Assembly: GCF_050624435.1 (NCBI RefSeq)
Contig: NC_134536.1
Coordinates: 128,658,758-128,722,757, forward strand
Origin: Tenrec ecaudatus
Lineage: Eukaryota > Chordata > Mammalia > Afrosoricida > Tenrecidae
Direction: 5' to 3'
DNA length: 64,000 nt
The number at the start of each line of letters is the position of its first letter. Within the stretch, counting starts at the first letter, position 1. The position numbers and the translations under genes are program-made. Below the pieces are notes generated by a model. That model was not told the origin of the DNA, searched no databases, and saw nothing but the letters and a program-made list of their open reading frames with translations. This document shows positions 1 to 11,764 of this stretch, piece after piece.

Positions 1-40
1 CTTTAGAGTCACTATAAATCAGTATTGACTCAATGGTGAG
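1..40 (+). repeat. AfroSINE 3' end, cut by window edge
   Basis: The bases match the AfroSINE tail (GGGTCGCTATGAGTCGG...GACTCGATGGCAGTG) with several substitutions. It appears to sit inside the 5' LTR remnant of the MaLR element that follows. The body of the SINE lies left of the window. Confidence 0.6.
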
Positions 41-1872
41 AGAAAAAATTGCACGAGAATAAAATTCTGTTGGTTAAAGATACTGTGGTATTTCTGTTTT
101 TAGCACCACTATGTAACTAAGGCAGAATTCAGTACCAGGAATGGGATACTGCTCTAACAGATACCTAAAATGTAGAAGCAGTTTTAGAATTGGGTAATTA
201 TAGGATAGAGGCTGGAAGAGTTTTAAGGTTCTTAATGAAAAAATTCCTAACAAAAGCCTAGATGACCTTGAAATGACTTCTGGTAGAATTATGAAAGTCA
301 AAGGAACTTGATGTTCTTTGGACGTCATAGTTGGAATGATGGATGTCAAAGGAAATTCTAGAGAGGGCTCAGAATGAAGTGTGAAGAGCTGTGACATTGG
401 AGGTAGAACAGAAGACCAGAACAGTGGCAGAGAAACTGATGCTAGATGAAACCTGAGTACCTTCAGACAGTTGGCTTTCAGGCAGAGTGGGGTGCCTTCT
501 GGCACTTACCAGAAGAGCTAAAGAGCAGTGGCCAGAGCAGGACAGAGGCTGAACCGACCCAAGAGCCCTGAAGGACAAAGGCCAAGGAAGCAGAAGCTGA
601 AGAAACAGCACAGGAAGCAAAGCTTTCTCAATCTCAAAAGGGTAGAACCATAGAATTTGGAGTTCCAAAGAGTGGGCTACAGGCTCACAAGCCTCAGAGA
701 ATCGAGTATTTCCGAACTCAACTCTAGAACGTGGGGCTGCCTTTCAAAAGTGCCAGGGGGGCGGGACCAGATCTTTGCCTGAAATGGAGGGGACAGGTGG
801 CCTTGCTCAAGGGGAAGAAGAATGAGATAAAGTCACCCCTCAGTTGGACTAGGAGATTGAAACACACAAAGCTAAGGAAGCAGAGTTGGCAGTGAGCATG
901 GAAGGTGGAGCTGAAAGCCTAGGGCTGAGGTGCCTATCTAGAATCCATAGAGCATGACCAACACTCAAAATCAAGGGTAGGCCCATTGCCCAGATGGTGT
1001 CAGTAAACAGGATTCCTTTCAAGACTTGAGATATAATGTGTATTGTTCTGCTAGACTTTTTACTTGGTTGGTACCCATTGTTCCTTCTTTCCCTCTAATA
1101 TTTCCCATTCTTAATAGGAGATGTCTACCTTACGTCTGTTCCATAACTGTACTTTTATTTTAGATTTCACAGATGAAGAGGAATTTTGCCCCAGGATGGA
1201 ATTCGAACTTGGAATTGATTTAAGACTTTTGGGGTGGAAATATTTTTCATGTGAAAAGGGCATGAATTTGGGGGGGCTAAAAGGTAGAATGCCATAGATT
1301 GAATTGTCTCCCTTCTCTCTCCTCCCCCCAGTATATGTGTCATGATTCCTAGTAGTTTGACTGTTACATAATAATGTAAACATCCCCCTTTTTATCATCT
1401 GATGTGAAAAGTCAATAATTGTATGAGAATCAGGGTGATAGGTAATACAGCCATGATCCAGTGTAAGGGGAGTTTCCCTGGGATATTGCCTGCATCACCT
1501 TTACCTTACAAGAGATAAAGGGGAGCAAACTGAGTAGAGAATAAGGAACCTGACTACCATCAAAAAAGAAGAGCTGAGAGCAAAGCTCCAAGGTCCATTG
1601 GCTCCAAGGCCCCGCACTGAGAACCTATTAGACCCAGGGGAAGATTGACGTCAAGACACGTGGAGATCTCCAAGGAACATCAGGTACAGCAAAGTTGGAA
1701 AGATAAAAGAACCTTTTTAAGAGCCAATAGAGGGGCAAAGCCTTGTTCTAGAGCTGGTGCCCCAAATTTAAACTTCTAACCCCCCAAAATGTGAGAGAAT
1801 AAGTTTGTGTATATAAATGCCATCCACTGGTGGTATTTCAGATAGAGGCAACCCTCAATAGCCAAGATACCA
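41..1872 (+). mobile_element. ERVL-MaLR element, old and broken (fossil)
   Basis: Positions about 41-120 match the end of a MaLR-type LTR. From about 120 the sequence follows the known MaLR/THE1-type internal region, with its 'TACCAGGAATGGGATACTGCT' and 'AATTGGGTAAT' signatures, to about 1,280. A fuller 3' LTR runs about 1,290-1,872, starting TGCCATAGATTGAAT. Both ends share the segment ending in 'GTGGTATTTC'. MaLR elements are non-autonomous relatives of ERVL with no intact genes. The two LTR ends look heavily diverged, so the insertion is old, probably early in placental evolution. The element is clearly broken in many places. Confidence 0.75.
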
Positions 1873-2551
1873 GAAAACCATTATCCTAGTTTTGTTCTTT
1901 TTTTGTAAATCCAGGCACTTTTAGACTCCTGGAGGTCTAGTTTACTGCCCAGATATACCTGTGGCTTTGGTAAATGTGAGGAGTCCTCATAGAGCTACAA
2001 ATGAATTGCATAATGTACAACCCAAAGGAGTAAGAGGTATTTCAGGACCTCTTGCCGCTGAGCTATCCGTTGAAGGCCTGCTCATTCCTATGTCATGACC
2101 CTGTGGGTGAAGCAATGGAAAGAATCTGGTGCCAGAGCTGCCAGCACTTTGTCACCACACTTCTGTTCCCTGCTGCAGCCTAAGGTCTGTTTCACATCAG
2201 CCATCACATTCCTCTGTGCAGGGACAATCAAGGATGTTGGCCACAAGCTTTTATTCTTAACTGTGACTCATATGTCTATCTCCAGCCCTGTTTTGATGCT
2301 TGGACCTCATTCTTCAGTGATGTGTGAAATCTGTGCCTAAGGTGTGTTCACCTGGGGGATGGTATAGGGAGGAGGATGGAAACATTTTTCAAAGTAACCT
2401 TTTTCTCTTCGGGCTTTTATTTGATATGATAGCTTGAATATATTCAGAATGATGACATATTTAAGATATTTTATCAAAATATAATTTTATTGAAATACAC
2501 ATTGCATTTCACATAAGAAAATTCATTTTAAACTGGGGTTTGGGGAGCTTA
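1873..2551. other. Intergenic stretch, nothing recognised
   Basis: No gene, RNA or repeat family was recognised. An 81-codon plus-strand frame at 2,095-2,340 resembles no protein I know and has no splice or promoter context. Confidence 0.5.
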
Positions 2552-3795
2552 AAGGGTCTTCAAAAAGTTCATGGAAAATGCATATTATGAAAAACAGCCT
2601 GATTTCAAAAAATGTTTTACACTAAAACTCATACTAACCTTTTAATAACATGTCTGGACAAGATCTAGTTTGAGGCCCTATCAATAAGAGTAACATGAAT
2701 TCTGCCAAGATTGAAGCAAGAACAAACATCAAATTTATAGTGAAGCTTGGATGGAAGAATGGAAAGATCACTGATGCTTTGTGAAAAGTTTATGGAGACA
2801 CTGCTTCCAGAGAAACTAGCAGCTTACAAATTGATGACTTATTTTAAGAAAGGGCAGGGTGATGTTGACAATGAATCCCTCAATAGCAGACTATCCACTT
2901 CAATTTACATGGAAGCACTCTCATTTGTGGTGAGAATATGATCCTGTCTGTGCCCTAATTGAAGGGGATCAGTGATTAGTGGCAGAAACAATAGTCATCG
3001 CCCGTAGTCATCTCAATTGTTTATGCTTACACAATTCTGACTGAAAAAGTTTAACAAACTTCCTGCTTGATGGATGTCAAAATGATTGTACCGGGATCAG
3101 CTGGACATAGAAGCAGAGCTTTCGATTGATGTTCTAAGCAAGTAGAAACAAGATCCTGAAACTTTACTCTGAAGAATTGCAACAGGAGATGAAAGATGGC
3201 TTTACTACTCTGATCTTGAAGACAAAGCACAATCAAAGCAATAACTACCAAGAAGTGGAAGTGGTCCAATCAAAACAAGTGGTCAAGAGCAAAGGCAAGG
3301 CGATGGATGTCTGGGATGCTTATTAACTTTCTGGAAAGCCTAAGAACTATAATAGATGCTTATTATCTGAGCGTTTTGAGAACCTTAGTCCAAGCTTTAG
3401 AGAAAAATGTCCCCGAAAGCTTTACCAAAGAGTCTTCTTCACCCTTATACTGATTATGCTCACTCCTCTCATCAAACAAGGGCAGTTCTGCAAGAATTTC
3501 GATGGGAAGCCATTAGGCATCTACCTTACAATAGATGATTTGGCTCCTTCTGACTTCATTTTGTTTCCTAATCTTCAAAAAAATATTTAAAGGGCACCCA
3601 GTTTTCTCCAGTTACTAATATAAAACAGACTACTTTGATATACTTAAATTCCCCGGTCACTCAGTTCTTTAGGGATGGACCAAATGTCTGGTATCACGGC
3701 TTAAGTTTTATGGATCTTTTGTTAAGAAATAAGGTATACACACACATATGTTCTTTTAATTCCATTTTTCTATGAACTTTTAAAAGTTCCCTTGT
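2552..3795 (+). mobile_element. mariner DNA transposon, dead copy
   Basis: The ends form imperfect inverted repeats: AAGGGTCTTCAAAAAGTTCAT at the left and the complement of ATGAACTTTTAAAAGTTCCCTT at the right. The ~1.24 kb length is right for mariner. Fragments of the transposase read across frames in the plus direction: the helix-turn-helix part near 2,745-2,930 (KLGWKNGKITDAL, then YKLMTYFKKGQGDV), a middle part near 3,230-3,330 with a WS.AKA motif, and a C-terminal part near 3,500-3,720 ending in a degraded SPDLAPSDF-like stretch. Stops and frameshifts interrupt it throughout, so it is a pseudogene. The termini resemble a mariner also seen in ruminants (BTMAR-like), but I cannot name the subfamily with certainty. 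Confidence 0.8.
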
Positions 3796-4560
3796 ATTCA
3801 CAAGTGTGCATTATCACCATGATCTAATCCCAGAGCATCTCTATGACTCATAAATAGCCCCTGTACCCATTAGCAGTCACTCCCAAGCCTCTCCTGCCAT
3901 GGCAGCTCCCACTCCACCGCCCCATTTGGGGCTTTGCCTATGAATGGAGTCCTGCACTCTGTGGCCTTCTGTCTAGCTTCTTTACTCAGCATAATGTCTT
4001 TTTTTAATTAAAAGATCATTTCATTGGGGGCTCTTACAGCTCTTATAACAATCCATACATCAGTTGTATCAAGTATATTTGTATATACGTTGCCATCATT
4101 TTATTTTTTTAATCATTTTATTGGGGGCTCAGCTCTGAACACAGTGCGTACATACATCCATTGTGGCAAGCACATTTGTACACTTGTTGCCGTCATCATT
4201 TTCTTTCCCCTTGAGTCCTTGGTATCAGCTCCTCATTCCCACCCCCACCTTCCAGACCATCCCTCCCTCATCCTTGATAATTTATAAATTATTATTTTTT
4301 CAACATTATGTTTTAAAGGCTCATCTATGTTGTAGCATCTATTAGCTGTATCAGTACTTTATATTTTTATGGCTCTATTGTGTAAATATAAATTTTGTTA
4401 ATCCAGTTATAAGTTGATGGACATAATATACTATTTCTCTTTTTTGGCTTTATGAGTAAAGCTTTGATCATTTATGTGCAAGTTTTTTTGAGACATATGT
4501 TTTCAATTCTTTTGGTGATATACCTAGGAGTGAAATTTCTGGGTGGTATGTAACTTTTTA
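3796..4560 (-). repeat. Old L1 3' region, interrupted by younger LINE tails
   Basis: Antisense L1 3'-end sequence, with marks such as 'CCCATTAGCAGTCACTCCC' and 'TACCTAGGAGTG'. It is split at about 3,993-4,305, where two younger LINE tails were inserted. The host sequence resumes with 'GGCTCATCTATGTTGTAGCAT'. Confidence 0.7.
3995..4305 (-). mobile_element. Two nested tenrec-type L1 tails
   Basis: Two antisense copies of the LINE tail family seen across the window lie back to back. One begins at about 4,010 (TCATTTCATTGGGGGCTCTTAC) and stops near 4,098. The second begins with a T-run at about 4,104 and runs to about 4,300. The second appears to have landed in the first, and both sit in the older L1. 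All copies of this family are 5'-truncated pieces ending in a polyadenylation signal, which suggests an L1 3' UTR. The L1 assignment is inference because no ORF2 is attached. Confidence 0.7.
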
Positions 4561-5163
4561 ACTCTTTTTAAAAAATAAATTTTATATTAAAGAATAATCA
4601 TATATTTTGTAACCAAAAGGATCACTTGTCCAGTCACCAATACTCACAAAGTAAACACACCTGGAAAAACAACATCCAAATCAAGAATGTAGCCAACACC
4701 CCTGAGGCCCCTGTTATGCCCCCTTCTACTACTCACTACTATATAATAATGAAGTCACTATTGTTATTCCCGTCAAGGGTGTTTTTTAATATTATTATAT
4801 TAAAATTCACATAATGTAAAATTATACATATTAAAGCAAATAATCCAATGGCATTTAGGACATTAACAATATTTTGCAACTACCACCTCTAATTCTAAAA
4901 CATTTTCATCACCACCCCAAAGTAAAACCCCAAACCCATTAAGTAGTTAGTTCCCATCCTCTTACCTCAATACCTTCACCAAGGAATAAATTTGTTCCTA
5001 AATATTCTGGTTTTGATTATTGATTTCAATATTTTATTACGGATATGTTCCGATTTAAAATTTCTTCTTGAATCACTTTTGGTAATTTGTGTTTCTAGGA
5101 ACTTTTCCTTTTCATCTAGGTTATCTAATATTTTGGTAAATAACTGCTAATAGTAGTCTCCTA

Positions 5164-5207
5164 TAGTGCTTTTTATTTCTTTTTTTTTTTTAGTGCTTTT
5201 TATTTCT
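5164..5207 (-). repeat. Bodyless retro-insertion: T10 between 17-bp duplications
   Basis: TAGTGCTTTTTATTTCT occurs at 5,164-5,180 and again, without mismatch, at 5,191-5,207, with only ten T between. This is the footprint of target-primed reverse transcription in which only the poly(A) tail was copied. Slippage or a simple tandem duplication could also explain it. Confidence 0.55.
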
Positions 5208-5484
5208 ATATGGTTGGTAGTAATGTGTCATGTCTCTTTTTTCTTTAGTTAGTGTAGCTAAAGAGTTTTCTCTTGTTGCAGGGATGGGGAGGAGTGACAA
5301 AGGATGCTTATTCCAGCTTGATGTAGACAGATGTGTAGAAATAGATATTTAGTGTTGGGGAAGTAGTATTCAAACTTGGTGTTACCTCGCTCCTTCCGTC
5401 TCCCTTTGGCACAACCTTCCCAGTTGGCCCCTTGCCCAGTGGCTTCCTTCCAGATCTAGTAATGTGGGGGGGTGGGGGGGGACA

Positions 5485-6015
5485 GGAGTCATTTCTTGGC
5501 AGCTTCTGCTTGGGCTGCCAAATTTACCTCATTCAGAGCAACCAGGAACTTGGCTTGTTCTTTCTGGAAAACTGCTAGCGCCAGCTCCTTCAAACTGAGC
5601 TTGTTTACCACTCAGATACCCGGGAAAAGGAACAGACCCAATGAAGGAATGCCCCTGTAGGGCAAAGCCACCATCTGCGCTTTGACACAGCAATCTCATA
5701 CATGTGCTTCAAAGGTCACAGGTCTGCCACCTCTTTCTCTATGTGCTGGGCCCCTTCCTTAATTCCAGCAGCTGTCTCAGGAAGTAGGCAATAGTGGGGT
5801 ATCCAGTCTTGATTTCCAATACCTTGTCAAGCTTCACAACATTCTTCATAGTCAGGGAACGCTTTCTTTGTTGGACTCTGTGTTCTCATTGCACTTCCTG
5901 TAGAACTGTTGTTGGAAACCTTTGCTGGCCCAAGTTGGGGTCTAGTGGGGCTCAGGCCTGGCATACACCATGGCCGCGATCTTGCAGCCAGCCTCAGGCT
6001 TCCTAAGTGTTCAAG
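5485..6015 (-). pseudogene. MRPL11: MRPL11 processed pseudogene
   Basis: The minus strand reads as mitochondrial ribosomal protein L11 without introns. The C-terminal part is the clearest, near 5,490-5,600: LSLKELALAVFQKEQAKFL and LAAQAEAAKK before a TGA. The central part near 5,790-5,860 gives KVLEIKTGYPTIAYFL, matching the family's FEIKIGQPTVSYFL. The part near 5,730-5,770 gives AAGIKEGAQ. An N-terminal LRKPEAG-like segment sits near 5,990. At least two frameshifts and several stops break it, so no protein is made. Absence of introns and insertion in an old L1 mark it as an L1-mobilised mRNA copy. The functional gene makes a large-subunit protein of the mitochondrial ribosome and is located elsewhere. 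Confidence 0.8.
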
Positions 6016-6480
6016 AAGCCAGGCTTAACTAAGATATTCTGTGGGGATCTTGTCCTCGGTGCACTTTACAACAGAAGCATGAATGGTGCGTCAGGCATCA
6101 CCATGTTGGTCCGGAGGTTAAGGCTAAAGGTTTTTCAATTTTGTTGGGGTTTTTTTCTCCAAAAACCAACTTTGAGTTTATAGACTCTCTTTTTTATTTT
6201 TCTGTTTACTATTTTGTTGATCTTCATTCTAGTCCTTACTTTCTTTTACTGGCTTTGGGCTTAATTTCCTATTTTTAAAATTACTCTTTATTAAACTATT
6301 TTACCTTTCAGTTCTGATCAAGTTAACTTCATGTGTTTTGGTAGGTACATATTTATAATTGTTTTATCTTCTTGTAATTATTTTTACTTAACTTTTACTT
6401 TGTCTGATATTCATATAGTCACCCAAGCTCTTATTTTAGTTTGCATAGTTTTTTACTTGCAATATACTTGAGTTTGGGGA

Positions 6481-8940
6481 TATAAAGTGATTCTCTTATA
6501 GATAGAATGTAGTTGGATCCCTAAAAATTATACATTAAGACAGTATTATGTAGAACTCTCTCTCCAATGTCAGATGTATGTACAACATGATGAATTGTTT
6601 ACCTACAAGAAGACACGTTTTTTTATGTTCATGTTACAGGTTCTGTTCATTAGGATTTTCTTGGTTGTGAGTAACAGAGACCAAACTCAAGCTTAAGGGG
6701 TGAGGGGTGGGGTGGAGATAAAGGAATTTATCTCCCTTTATCCCTTTATTGTCAAGATAACTTGTCAATGGGAAAACCAAGGTCAAGCTAGATCTAGGTC
6801 AGAGGTGTCATCCGGAACTCTCCTCTTTATTCCCTTAGCTCTGCTTGCCTCTGCTCATTTATTCTTCACCTCACTTTTAGAACTCTTTCTACTCATGGGC
6901 AATGGTCCCCAGTCATTTCAAGCTGCCTTAGCCCTTATAGGCCTCCTTATGGAAAATAAAAATGTATTTTGTAACACCAAAATACCTCAGGGGGGCACTG
7001 ATTAGTCTGACTTCGGCCATATTTCTCTCAGAACCATCATGATGGCCAGGTGGGCCAAGTACTCAGATCAGGCCCAGGTTATGAGCTTACCACAGGAAGG
7101 CAGGGTCTTCCAGACAGAAGTTGCATTAACATGGACTGGGGAAAGATGAGGTTCTTACAAGTAAAGTCTGCTAAATAGAAAATGAAAATGTTCCCTTTGC
7201 ACTGCAAAGATTCAGTTCCTGCCTTCTTGTTAGCCTTCTTCTTTTGTGACTTGGAATCAAGGCATGGGTGCTCAGGTTCTTGTCTCCACTAAGGTAGTAG
7301 CTCCCCTTTGTTTCTGGTTTTGTTTTGAATAGGAATTAGAAGTAAGGACTTTAAAGCCTTGCTTGTTCAGATGCTCAAGACAAGAAGAGGAAAAGCCTCA
7401 GATGCTTGAAGTTAAGAAGAGACTGGAACTTAATTCTGGATTCTGTGATGTAAGTGAGCATCATATAGAGACTGAAAAACTCCTCTAGGGAGAGGTAAGC
7501 AATTGCATTTGTAGGAATTCATCAGTTTAAACCCTAGGAGCATCATTAACATAATCATGGCCTTAAGGACCATTGTTTTTTTTTTAAAGGATCATTCTTA
7601 TAGATTATAAAAAATTATCCCCAGACCTTAGTACAGAGATGAGGATATTGCTGGTGATTTGTGCAAGTCCAAGGCATGTTGCCACCACCTTCTTAATTAT
7701 AAGCAAACTGACCAAGTTTCATGCCTCTGCTTGTTAACCTTGTCAACCTCTTCAAGTTTTGGCATAAGGACACCTTTGGTTGTTATCAATATTTGGGAGT
7801 AGTTATTGTTACATATTCTCAGATGCAAAACACTTTTCCAAATGATACTAGGGAAATTAAATACATCTTTACATGGGAAACCATCATTTAAAGCTGTTAC
7901 TGATTTCTTCATAAGCAGAGATTGAAAGCAGTCATGGTGAAGGATCTGGGGTGCGGGTCTTTTCCTGTAGTCTTTCTTTTGAATGTCATTGGGTGACAAA
8001 ATGCAGCCCGCTCCCAAGCAACTTGGGTTGCTATCACCACTACAGATTGCTCTCAAGAGGGTCACGCAGTGGCACAATTATGCTGGAAAACAAGGAGGGG
8101 CGGGAGGGAACCGAACAGATTCTTACAGACATCATCAATGATGCACGGTTATTAAGCAGTTTTCTACAGGTAGGGGGACCTGTGTGTTTTATTAAAGCAT
8201 GCTCACTCTATTCTTGTGTGTGTGTGTGTATTGTATAAGGTGAACTACAGAAAGTCAGGTTTTCTTGCTGGAGGGGCTATATAGAAGATGGCGTGGGAAA
8301 GCATAAGACTATGCGTCATAAAGTTGAGAAACACCTTAGGAAGAGAAAAACGGCTTTTCATAAACTTGCCGAGATCACGTAATCTCCACTGTGTCATCTA
8401 GAACCAAAGGTCCTGGTAATGCCTAAAACATCACGAGCATATATGACCATTCACTTGCACATGTCAACCAAGACTCGAAATATGCAGAGTTTATGCTTAT
8501 CATCAAAACTCACTGCACAGCCAACTGAACACATAATAGCAGCCATGTTTGCAAGGTACTTTACAGTTTGCGTAACACTTTCTCACATTCTCTCATTTGC
8601 CACATAGTTAATGACAGATATAATTGTGCTATGTGTTAATCAAACTTAATTAGTGTCTTCTGTGGAATGACTAATTAGTAGGACTAGTTTGCTGCCAAAA
8701 GGAAAATTTCAGTTCCCTTTTTTACGTTATTAGTTAACTAGTATTTATCATCAGTATCAGTGTAAATTATACCCCTTTGGGGCATCATACACACTTAACC
8801 CTCCTGTACATTAAGAAATTCCTAAGATCGTTATAGGCAGCCGAATTCACTTCTATTATTAGCGCCCTGTGAACTCTCAGCCCCTACATCCCTTCCATTA
8901 ATCCTTTATCTACTTGCACCCAAGGAAGACATTCTATAAC
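6481..8940. other. Intergenic, mostly unrecognised
   Basis: AT-rich single-copy-looking sequence with weak traces of ancient repeats. A plus-strand frame at 7,951-8,238 contains a short peptide-like stretch (about 8,083-8,167) followed by a possible donor (CTACAG/GTAGGG), but the frame has no recognisable protein match. A (GT)n tract lies near 8,215-8,230. Confidence 0.4.
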
Positions 8941-9190
8941 ATTTAACATTCATTCACCAACAAGTGTTTATTGAGCATGTGTGCCAAGCATTAAGGCACT
9001 GGCAACATACACGGGATGGCAAAATAACCCTGGTTCCTACCCCTGTGGAGCTCACAGATGGAGAAAGCTTAGACAAGTGGCGGGGGTAGGGAGGGGAGGA
9101 GAGGCAGGAATTTGGCAGGCCTTTTGGCTTTTTCACTAAGACAACCTATCCTTTAACGATAGTACAGGTGATACCTGGTCTTCATTTGCC

Positions 9191-9573
9191 TTTTTTTTTT
9201 TTAATCATTTTATTGGAGGCTCATACAACTCATCACAATCCATACATCCATCCATTGTGTCAAGTACATTTGTTGCCATCATTCTCAAAACATTTGCTTT
9301 CAACTTGCGCCCTTGGTATCAGCTCCTCATTTCCCCCCTCCCTCTCCACTCTCCCACCCCTCATGAACCCTTGATAATTTATAAATTATTATTTTGTCAT
9401 ATCTTACACTGTCCAACGTCTCCCTTCACCCTCTTTTCTGTTGTCCATCCCCCAGGGAGGAGATTATATGTAGATCCTTGTAATCTGTTCCCCCTTTCCT
9501 CTCCACTCTCCCAGTGTTGCCACTCTTGCTTGACACTGGTCCCAAAGGGATCATCTGTCCTGGATTCCCTATG
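9191..9573 (-). mobile_element. Tenrec-type L1 tail, 5'-truncated, antisense
   Basis: It begins with a long T-run and the antisense tail AATCATTTTATTGG. It is flanked by TTCATTTGCCTTTT (9,181-9,194) and TTCATTTTCCTTTT (9,574-9,587), a 14-bp target-site duplication with one mismatch that partly merges with the poly(T). Confidence 0.75.
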
Positions 9574-9841
9574 TTCATTTTCCTTTTATCCCACATTTTA
9601 TTCAACCAGAAAAATGAGGCTGTCATTGATTGGGCCCCTTCTATCATCCAGCTCAGGGTGCTTTGGGTACACTAGCTTGGTTTTGAGTAGGTGAAGGAGC
9701 TGATGAGTGAGCTGAGGAAGGCAGGATTTAGTGAAGTCATTAGGAAAGTGTGTTCCCAGAAAAGTGAGCATCTTTCTGCAAAAGCCTTGAAGGCGGGAAA
9801 AAAATCTCATGTATCTGCTGGAGGAGTAAGAATCTCATGTA

Positions 9842-10359
9842 TCTGCTGCTCATTTTCCCCCTCCCTCCCTCCCCACTTCCCCCTACCTCATGAACCCTTC
9901 ATCATTCATAAATTGTTATTTTGTCATATATTACACTGTCTGATGTCTCTCCCTGCCTTCTCTGCTGTCCCTCCCCAAGGGAGGAGGCTATACGTAGATT
10001 CTTGTAATCAGTTCCCCCTTTCTATCCCACATTCTCTCCACCCTCCAGGCATCGCCACTCTCACCACTAGTCCTGAAGGAGTCATCTATCCTGGATTCCC
10101 TGTGTTTTCAGTTGCTCTCTGTACCTATGTACATCCTCTGATCTAGCCAGATTTGTAAGGTAGAATTGGGATCATGATAGTGGGGGGGAGGAAGCATTTA
10201 AGAACTAGAGGAAAGTTATATGTTAAGGACTCAAGTAGAAGGCAGATATTTTGAGAATGATGATGGCAACAAATGTGCATATGTTCTTGACACAATGGAT
10301 GTATGTGTGGATTGTGATAGGAATTGTATGAGCCCCCAATAAAATGATTTTAAAAAAAA
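9842..10359 (+). mobile_element. Twin-primed (5'-inverted) L1 tail insertion
   Basis: Positions about 9,842-10,226 carry the LINE tail upstream part in antisense. From about 10,229 the final ~130 bases of the same tail run in sense to the AATAAA signal and a poly(A). The target-site duplication is AGAATCTCATGTA (9,829-9,841) and AGAATGTCATGTA (10,360-10,372). An inverted 5' part joined to a sense 3' part inside one duplication is the known product of twin priming by the L1 machinery. Confidence 0.75.
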
Positions 10360-10639
10360 AGAATGTCATGTAGTGTGCTTGGAGGAATGGCTAGACCCTG
10401 GATAGGCGGTGGGGGAGGGGGAGTCCTGAGCGTGGAGAGATTTAGAGCCAAGTTAAAAGGTTCGTCCTGAGGCCACTGTGAAGCCATGGAAAGGTCTCAA
10501 TGACATTGCCTTCCCTTTGCATTGCGGAGCATCATTTTGAGCACCGAGGTGCTGTACAGACAGGAGAGACACAGGAGAAGCCAAGCTTAGGAGCGTGGAG
10601 TGGGAACAGTTGGGCCCTGCCATCAGAATGCTTGGGCCT

Positions 10640-10790
10640 GCTTGTTGCTGCACAAATGGCTTTCCCTCTCTACGGCACTTTCCTTTTCTCTGCACGTCCT
10701 GACAGTAGTTAGACCTCTCATCAGGCTGTTGTAAGGATTGGAAGTAAAAGGTACAGTGACTGCCATTCCATACATGGCCCCAAATGTTCC
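10640..10790 (+). repeat. MIR-like fragment
   Basis: 'GGCTGTTGTAAGGATTGGAAGTAAAAGG' resembles the MIR core (GGTTGTTGTGAGGATTAAATGAG). Boundaries are uncertain. Confidence 0.4.
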
Positions 10791-11099
10791 CTTGTTAACG
10801 CAGATTCCAATCTCCTCTGGGGATGGGCTCACAGACTGCGAAATAAGCCATTCCCTAGCTTGTCTCCCCTAAATATGTCAGACTTAGGACACTGCTTGCA
10901 ACTAATGGTAAATGATTGTCAAGTAGTCTCCCTGAAGGCACCAGCCATCCAGAGCAAGCAGACCCTATTGTCTGTCCCACCTTGGTGAGGCTCACTTCCT
11001 GCTATTAAGGACAGTGGATTGCTTTCCTGATGGAGAGCTCAGAAGTGGTTAAACCAGCTCCATGGCAATGAAGGTTGGGCTGCCATCCTGAATCTAGGA

Positions 11100-11521
11100 A
11101 CCACCCATCTTGTCACATGTGTACCCTAATCCCTCCTCTTATTGCATGTACACCCCTAGATCGCCCCCCTTCCTTTGCTGTATTGCCTGTGGTACAGCCC
11201 CTTCCTGTGATATACATGGTTACCTGTAATTAGGGGGCTTGCACACCCCCAGAAGATATATAAGCCTTGGTTAGAAATAAATCTCTCCTCTGTACTCCTC
11301 TCCTTCCCCCTCCCTCCTTTCCCCGTCTCTCTCCTTCCCTGTCCTCCGGCACCTCCATGTGGACTATCAAAAAGGGCTGAGGTGAGCATGCTACTATGAA
11401 ATGTGTCCGACTCCTTTATTTTACTCTCCTATTTCTCTTATTCTCTGTGACTTTACTATAATCTTTATGTATTTTGACCATTCATTTGCACCTAGGAACC
11501 CATGATAGTGTTCCCCTCACA
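11100..11521 (+). mobile_element. Solo ERV-type LTR (fossil)
   Basis: The sequence has an ATATATAAG box near 11,258, an AATAAA near 11,277, then a pyrimidine-rich stretch and a segment 'GCTGAGGTGAGCATGCTAC...ATGTGTCCGACTCC' shared with a second copy at about 25,400-25,718. The order TATA box, poly(A) signal and short downstream segment is that of an LTR. It has no internal genes, so it is a solo LTR. The 5' boundary is approximate and the family could not be named. Confidence 0.6.
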
Positions 11522-11730
11522 AGACTTGTAGACTGTCAAGTTGCGAAGAGGCCTTCAAGCCCTGTCTGTTTATGGTGTTTGTGTCCTCCATGCACTTCGA
11601 TGAGCCGCTGGTCTTGTTGACTGGTGTGCCTTGCATCCAGACAGGAAGCGCACTACTGTTTGAAGCAGCCACTTCGTGTTTGGCTCCTTGAAGACCTACT
11701 TGAAGGTTCTTTCTTACACTGAATGGCAAG

Positions 11731-11764
11731 AAATCTGTCTTCCAAAAAAAAAATCTGTCTTCCA
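11731..11764 (+). repeat. Short A-tract between 14-bp direct repeats
   Basis: AAATCTGTCTTCCA at 11,731-11,744 and 11,751-11,764 flank a run of A. This may be another poly(A)-only insertion like that at 5,164, but a tandem duplication is equally possible. Confidence 0.4.

Larger units (their letters stand above)
4790..6480 (-). repeat. Old L1 (3' UTR and ORF2 pieces), antisense
   Basis: Positions 4,795-4,980 match antisense L1 3' UTR ('CATTTTCATCACC' region). About 5,040-5,260 and 6,120-6,480 match antisense ORF2 ('CATCTAGGTTATCTAAT', 'TTTGTCTGATATTCATATAG'). The MRPL11 retropseudogene lies between the two ORF2 parts, so it landed in this L1. There are internal deletions and no open frame. 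Confidence 0.6.
8945..10620 (+). repeat. Ancient L2/MIR-age repeat split by two L1 insertions
   Basis: Pieces at about 8,945-9,075 ('GTTTATTGAGCATGTGTGCCAAGCAT', 'GGAGCTCACAG'), 9,690-9,830 ('GTGAAGGAGCTGATGAG') and 10,365-10,620 follow one widespread old mammalian repeat in order and orientation. Younger L1 tails interrupt it at 9,191-9,573 and 9,842-10,359. I recognise the consensus but am not certain of its family name. Confidence 0.5.

Noticed and set aside
7951-8238. Possible novel coding exon with peptide ...EQILTDIINDARLLSSFLQ and a GTAGGG donor
   Set aside because: The acceptor is weak, no homologue comes to mind and there are no neighbouring exons.
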